A stretch of DNA of 8,147 nucleotides from Desulfobacterales bacterium (GTDB taxonomy: Bacteria > Desulfobacterota > DSM-4660 > Desulfatiglandales > B25-G16): contig JABXJY010000115.1 of the NCBI GenBank assembly GCA_013375385.1, positions 1-8,147 on the forward strand. Reading direction: 5' to 3'. Shown here one piece after another: positions 5,692 to 8,147 of this stretch. Below the pieces are notes generated by a model. It was not told where the DNA came from and did no database searches. It saw only the letters and a list, made by a program, of their open reading frames with translations. Numbering within the stretch: the first letter of the stretch is position 1; each line of letters begins with the position of its first letter. Position numbers and translations under genes: made by a program.

Positions 5692-6606
5692 TCATGGTCT
5701 TGGGTGATATTTCTCATGAATCTCCTTTAGCCTTTCTCTGGCCACATGGGTATATATCTGGGTGGTAGATATATCAGCATGCCCTAACATAATCTGGACT
5801 GATCTTAGATCAGCCCCTCCTTCCAGGAGATGGGTAGCAAATGAGTGCCTTACTGTGTGGGGAGTAACTGCCTTGGTGATTCCAGCCTTTTGGGCATAAT
5901 TTCTTATAATCTTCCATAATCCCTGTCTTGTCATGGAGTTTCCTCTGCTATTGAGAAAAAGATATGCTCCCGCTTTAGCGGGATCCTTTTTTAATAAGCT
6001 GGGCCTGCTGTTTTTTAGATACTCCTTCAGAGAATCTATAGCTTTCGTACCCATAGGAATGATCCTTTCCTTGGAGCCCTTCCCGATTGTCCTGATATAG
6101 CCGGCTTGCAGGTTAATATTGGTCATTTTAAGGCCTATCAATTCGGTGACCCTCAAACCTGTAGCATACAGAAGCTCTAACATAGCCTTATCCCTCTCTC
6201 CCAAGACTGTGTGTATATCAGGCTGTAGGAGAAGGGCCTCCACCTCATCCCTGCTTAGAATATCGGGCAGATGTTGATACATCTTCGGTATACCCATCAA
6301 CCTGGCTGGATTGAATTCAATTTTCCCTTCAGATACCAAAAAGCGGTAAAACATTCTAATGGAGACAAGGCACCTGGCCAGAGATCTGGGTGATATTTGA
6401 GTCCTCTTTTCAGCTATAAAGGATAACAAATCCTCCTGGCTAATCTGAACGGGAGAGACTCCACTGCGTTTTAAGAAATCAAGAAAGTTGACGAGGTCGC
6501 GATCATAGGCCACAATCGTATTGGTAGCCAAACCCCTCTCAACCTTCAGTTGATTCATAAACTGATCTAGTAGTTGATCTCCGGGATGATCTTTGTCTAT
6601 GGGCAT
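5692..6606 (-). CDS. xerD: site-specific tyrosine recombinase XerD
   Basis: The 304-residue length is that of housekeeping XerC/XerD. The N-terminal SAM-like core-binding domain (about 10-95) includes FMNQLKVERGLATNT and SLARCLVSIRMFYRFL. The catalytic domain shows every active residue: R152 (ATGLRVTEL), K176 (GKGSKER), H250 and R253 (TPHTVRHSFATHLL), H276 (MLGHADISTTQ) and the nucleophile Y285 (QIYTHV). The spacing equals that of E. coli XerD with a shift of 4 to 6 residues. XerD works with XerC at dif to resolve chromosome dimers, under FtsK control at the division septum. XerD is preferred over XerC on overall sequence, though a single gene cannot settle this. The ATG at 6606 follows GGGAAAGGG in the 12-base gap after the upstream peptidase gene, so the two are very likely one operon. 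It is not an island integrase by length or context. Confidence 0.92.
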   Translation of the reverse strand: MPIDKDHPGDQLLDQFMNQLKVERGLATNTIVAYDRDLVNFLDFLKRSGVSPVQISQEDLLSFIAEKRTQISPRSLARCLVSIRMFYRFLVSEGKIEFNPARLMGIPKMYQHLPDILSRDEVEALLLQPDIHTVLGERDKAMLELLYATGLRVTELIGLKMTNINLQAGYIRTIGKGSKERIIPMGTKAIDSLKEYLKNSRPSLLKKDPAKAGAYLFLNSRGNSMTRQGLWKIIRNYAQKAGITKAVTPHTVRHSFATHLLEGGADLRSVQIMLGHADISTTQIYTHVARERLKEIHEKYHPRP

Positions 6607-6618
6607 ATTCCCTTTCCC

Positions 6619-7731
6619 CTAGAACGAATAGAAATCCTTGTTTGTTGTCAAAACTTCTGCACCGTCTTCTTCAAGTATGACCATTTCCTCCAACCGGACA
6701 CCACCCTTTCCCGGTATATATATTCCAGGCTCAACGGTAAACACCATTCCTTGCTTTAATGCCTTTGGCTTTAGCGGTCCAACAGCAGGGCTCTCATGAG
6801 GGGCCAGGCCAATTCCATGACCAAGTGAATGGCCAAAGAAATCACTAAATCCAGCTTTTTCTATGCAAGACCTGGCAATGGAGTCTGCCTCATCAGTCTT
6901 CATTCCAGGCCTTATAGACTCTATTGCCGAGACCTGTGCCTCCCGTACTACATGGTAGATCTCTTTGAAATATGATGGGGCCTTCCCTAAGAAAATGGTC
7001 CTTGTCATATCTGAACAGTAGCCATTAACCCTTGCACCTACATCAAGAATTATCGGTTCATCCTGTCCAACTACCCTGTTTGTAGGGATTGCATGAGGTA
7101 AGGCACTCTTTGGACCGGAGGCCACAATAGGCAGGAAGGCAGCGCCATCAGCATCCTGTTCTCGGATCAGGGTCTCAATCCTCCAGGCCACATCCTTTTC
7201 AACCTGACCAGGCCTCAGCTCCTCAATTACCCGGGCAAGAACATCTCCCATGAGCTGTGCAGATCTGCTTAATACCGCAACTTCTTCCGGCTCTTTGATC
7301 TCCCTCATCTCTTCAACCAGGCTGGAGAGGGGGATAAGCTCTACTGGCGGGGAATGCTGAGAGGATTTTTCTGTTGCCTTTTGATAGAGATCCCAGATCA
7401 CATGGCCCCCTTCAAATCCTAATCTTCGTGTGTTTAGCCGGTCAAAGATCTCTGCTAATGCATCAGTTAAGCTTTGCTTATGCGTTATGACCTCAAAGCC
7501 AACCGCCTCTTCCTGGGCCTGGGTTGTATACCTGGAATCTGTGAGCAAAAGGGCCTGATCTAAGGTTATAAAGAGGGAACCTGAGGATTCATTTAACTGC
7601 CCATCAGCGGCTCTGAAACCGGAGAGATACCTCCGATTCTCAGGCTGAATAATCCAGACAGTATCCACTTCAAGACCATCAAACTTACCTCTCAGAGAAC
7701 GCAAACGATTTCCAAACATGTACTCGCCCAT
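6619..7731 (-). CDS. M24-family metallopeptidase, Xaa-Pro aminopeptidase (aminopeptidase P) type
   Basis: The 370-residue protein has a creatinase-like N-terminal domain (about 5-135, with NRRYLSGFR and LLLTDSRYTTQA) and a pita-bread catalytic domain from about 145. The five metal ligands are in place: D230 (ILDVGARVNG), D241 (CSDMTRTIFLG), H305 (HSLGHGIGLAPHE), E334 (FTVEPGIY) and E348 (VRLEEM). H213 (LPHA) and H312 are the usual substrate-binding histidines. Such enzymes bind two Mn or Co ions and release an N-terminal residue ahead of proline, or split Xaa-Pro dipeptides, in the cytoplasm. Length and N-terminal domain favour the short aminopeptidase P/YqhT-like group; prolidase (PepQ) cannot be excluded. 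The start at ATG 7731 has AAGGG 6 to 7 bases upstream, while ATG 7719 (M5) is a poorer alternative. It leads the operon with xerD 12 bases downstream. Confidence 0.88.
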   Translation of the reverse strand: MGEYMFGNRLRSLRGKFDGLEVDTVWIIQPENRRYLSGFRAADGQLNESSGSLFITLDQALLLTDSRYTTQAQEEAVGFEVITHKQSLTDALAEIFDRLNTRRLGFEGGHVIWDLYQKATEKSSQHSPPVELIPLSSLVEEMREIKEPEEVAVLSRSAQLMGDVLARVIEELRPGQVEKDVAWRIETLIREQDADGAAFLPIVASGPKSALPHAIPTNRVVGQDEPIILDVGARVNGYCSDMTRTIFLGKAPSYFKEIYHVVREAQVSAIESIRPGMKTDEADSIARSCIEKAGFSDFFGHSLGHGIGLAPHESPAVGPLKPKALKQGMVFTVEPGIYIPGKGGVRLEEMVILEEDGAEVLTTNKDFYSF

Positions 7732-7755
7732 TCGTAGCCCTTATAGAACGATTTG

Positions 7756-7791
7756 TCACAATAGAATATACCCTCTCAAGACGTTTATCAA
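7756..7791 (-). other. possible 11-codon leader ORF ahead of the peptidase gene
   Basis: On the minus strand a perfect AAGGAGG (7797-7803) lies 5 bases before TTG 7789-7791, which opens a frame MINVLRGYILL closed by TGA at 7756-7758. The ribosome binding site is better than that of the peptidase gene itself. It may be a leader peptide, or the remnant start of a gene since shortened. The same bases also contain the candidate promoter boxes, so both cannot be fully used from that promoter. Confidence 0.2.
7763..7791 (-). promoter_or_regulatory. candidate promoter of the peptidase-xerD operon
   Basis: On the minus strand TTGATA (7786-7791) and TATTCT (7763-7768) are 17 bases apart, matching the consensus at 5 and 4 of 6 positions; TATATT two bases earlier is an alternative -10 with a short spacer. 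Transcription would begin near 7756, leaving a leader of about 25 bases before ATG 7731. It would survive the IS insertion on its upstream side. Confidence 0.4.
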
Positions 7792-7958
7792 GTCAGCCTC
7801 CTTAAAATCAGGGTATCGTCAAAGTCCAAATGAATGGGGGATCAAATTTGAGTATACAAGGGAGATTTATCATAGAGCCCTCACTGAAAACAATAATATT
7901 GGCAGAAGCTAGTGTCTTGTCCCATGAATAACTTACATAATTATATTCCCTGTGGTAT

Positions 7959-7984
7959 GCTTCTCCTAAAACAGGAGGAGAAGC
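7959..7984 (+). promoter_or_regulatory. hairpin covering the transposase ribosome binding site
   Basis: GCTTCTCCT (7959-7967) and AGGAGAAGC (7976-7984) form a perfect 9-bp stem with an 8-base loop. The transposase ribosome binding site GGAGGAG (7974-7980) lies across the loop edge and the 3' arm, and the ATG follows 2 bases after the stem. In RNA this would hide the site and lower transposase translation. The stem is visible; its effect is inferred. Confidence 0.55.
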
Positions 7985-7986
7985 TT

Positions 7987-8147
7987 ATGGCTCGTGGTAG
8001 ACCAATTCCGCCAATTGATTTAGCGCCAGAACTCAAGGAACAACTTCAATCAATGGCTCGCTCACGATCCCTTTCCCATGGCCTCGTGAGACGTGCGAAA
8101 ATCATTCTCATGGCAGCAGAAGGAACCAATAACAAGGCTATCGCCCA
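7987..8147 (+). CDS. IS630-family transposase, N-terminal 53 residues (cut by window edge)
   Basis: The frame opens MARGRPIPPIDLAPELKEQL, continues with QSMARSRSLSHGLVRRAKII and then LMAAEGTNNKAIA. This is the familiar beginning of IS630 transposases: a short basic arm, a 'L...L.......RRA.IIL.AAEG..N..IA' helical block, and the start of the helix-turn-helix domain that binds the inverted repeats. The DDE catalytic domain (Tc1/mariner-like) lies beyond the window, so intactness is unknown. The ATG has a strong ribosome binding site, GGAGGAG (7974-7980), 6 bases upstream, within a hairpin. The protein would cut and paste the element at TA dinucleotides. Confidence 0.82.
   Translation, partial: MARGRPIPPIDLAPELKEQLQSMARSRSLSHGLVRRAKIILMAAEGTNNKAIA

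Larger units (their letters stand above)
7912..8147 (+). mobile_element. IS630-family insertion sequence, left end (cut by window edge)
   Basis: The element is recognised from its transposase at 7987. Its left end is inferred to follow the TA at 7910-7911, since IS630 elements insert at TA and duplicate it; the putative end begins GTGTCTTGTCCC. About 75 bases of untranslated leader precede the transposase ATG, which is normal for the family. The right end is outside the window, so the inverted repeats and the target duplication could not be checked, and the left boundary may be off by some bases. Confidence 0.6.

Noticed and set aside
5692..6606. Tyrosine recombinase beside a tRNA gene, suggesting a genomic island integrase and att site
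   Set aside because: The protein has the length and residue spacing of housekeeping XerD, is in an operon with a peptidase gene, and lies on the 5' side of the tRNA. I found no second copy of the tRNA 3' end in the window; the best resemblance, near 4890, shares only about 7 bases.
7930..7958. Second dif-like match (AACTTACATAA, 9 of 11 bases to a reversed XerD arm)
   Set aside because: It lies inside the IS630 leader, its other arm shows no resemblance to XerC arms, and the sequence is AT-rich enough for a chance match.

Overview
The window reads as ordinary bacterial chromosome that becomes more degenerate in the middle and runs into an insertion sequence at its right edge. Moderate, slightly AT-leaning base composition (judged by eye, not computed), strong AGGAGG-type ribosome binding sites, a Tat component with the KLPEIG-type motif, an SCP-x-like thiolase and an IS630 element together suggest a Gram-negative anaerobe, perhaps Desulfobacterota. 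There is no phylogenetic marker that proves this.

Layout, left to right. Positions 1-129 (minus) hold the first 43 codons of a thiolase-family enzyme, with a good promoter at 165-193. Divergent from it, 280-3222 (plus) is a 980-residue protein. It joins a MrfA/YprA-type helicase, including the zinc-binding C-terminal domain, to a MrfB/YprB-type DEDD exonuclease in one chain; in Bacillus subtilis these are two proteins of one DNA repair pathway. A tatA gene follows at 3279-3575. It overlaps by 11 bp, tail to tail, an inositol-monophosphatase-family gene at 3565-4350 (minus).

Positions 4351-4920 carry no convincing intact gene. They hold a candidate dif-like XerC/XerD site (4414-4441), a decayed minus-strand reading frame (4535-4699) and a stretch that may be a dispersed intergenic repeat (about 4691-4830). 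A small solitary gene with Cas2-like ('SinR family') features lies at 4921-5187 (minus), with two 9-bp direct repeats 20 bp apart just upstream of it. Then come a factor-independent terminator (5479-5506) and an initiator tRNA-fMet (5515-5591, minus) with a near-consensus promoter (5606-5633).

The right part is a minus-strand two-gene operon. An M24 aminopeptidase P-family metallopeptidase (6619-7731) is followed 12 bp later by xerD (5692-6606), whose catalytic residues are all present. From about 7912 an IS630-family element begins; its transposase (7987 onward) is cut by the window edge, and its ribosome binding site sits in a hairpin.

The most notable items are the single-chain helicase-exonuclease, the dif-like site about 1.25 kb from xerD, the Cas2-like gene that lacks the usual strand-1 aspartate, and the hairpin that may restrain transposase translation.
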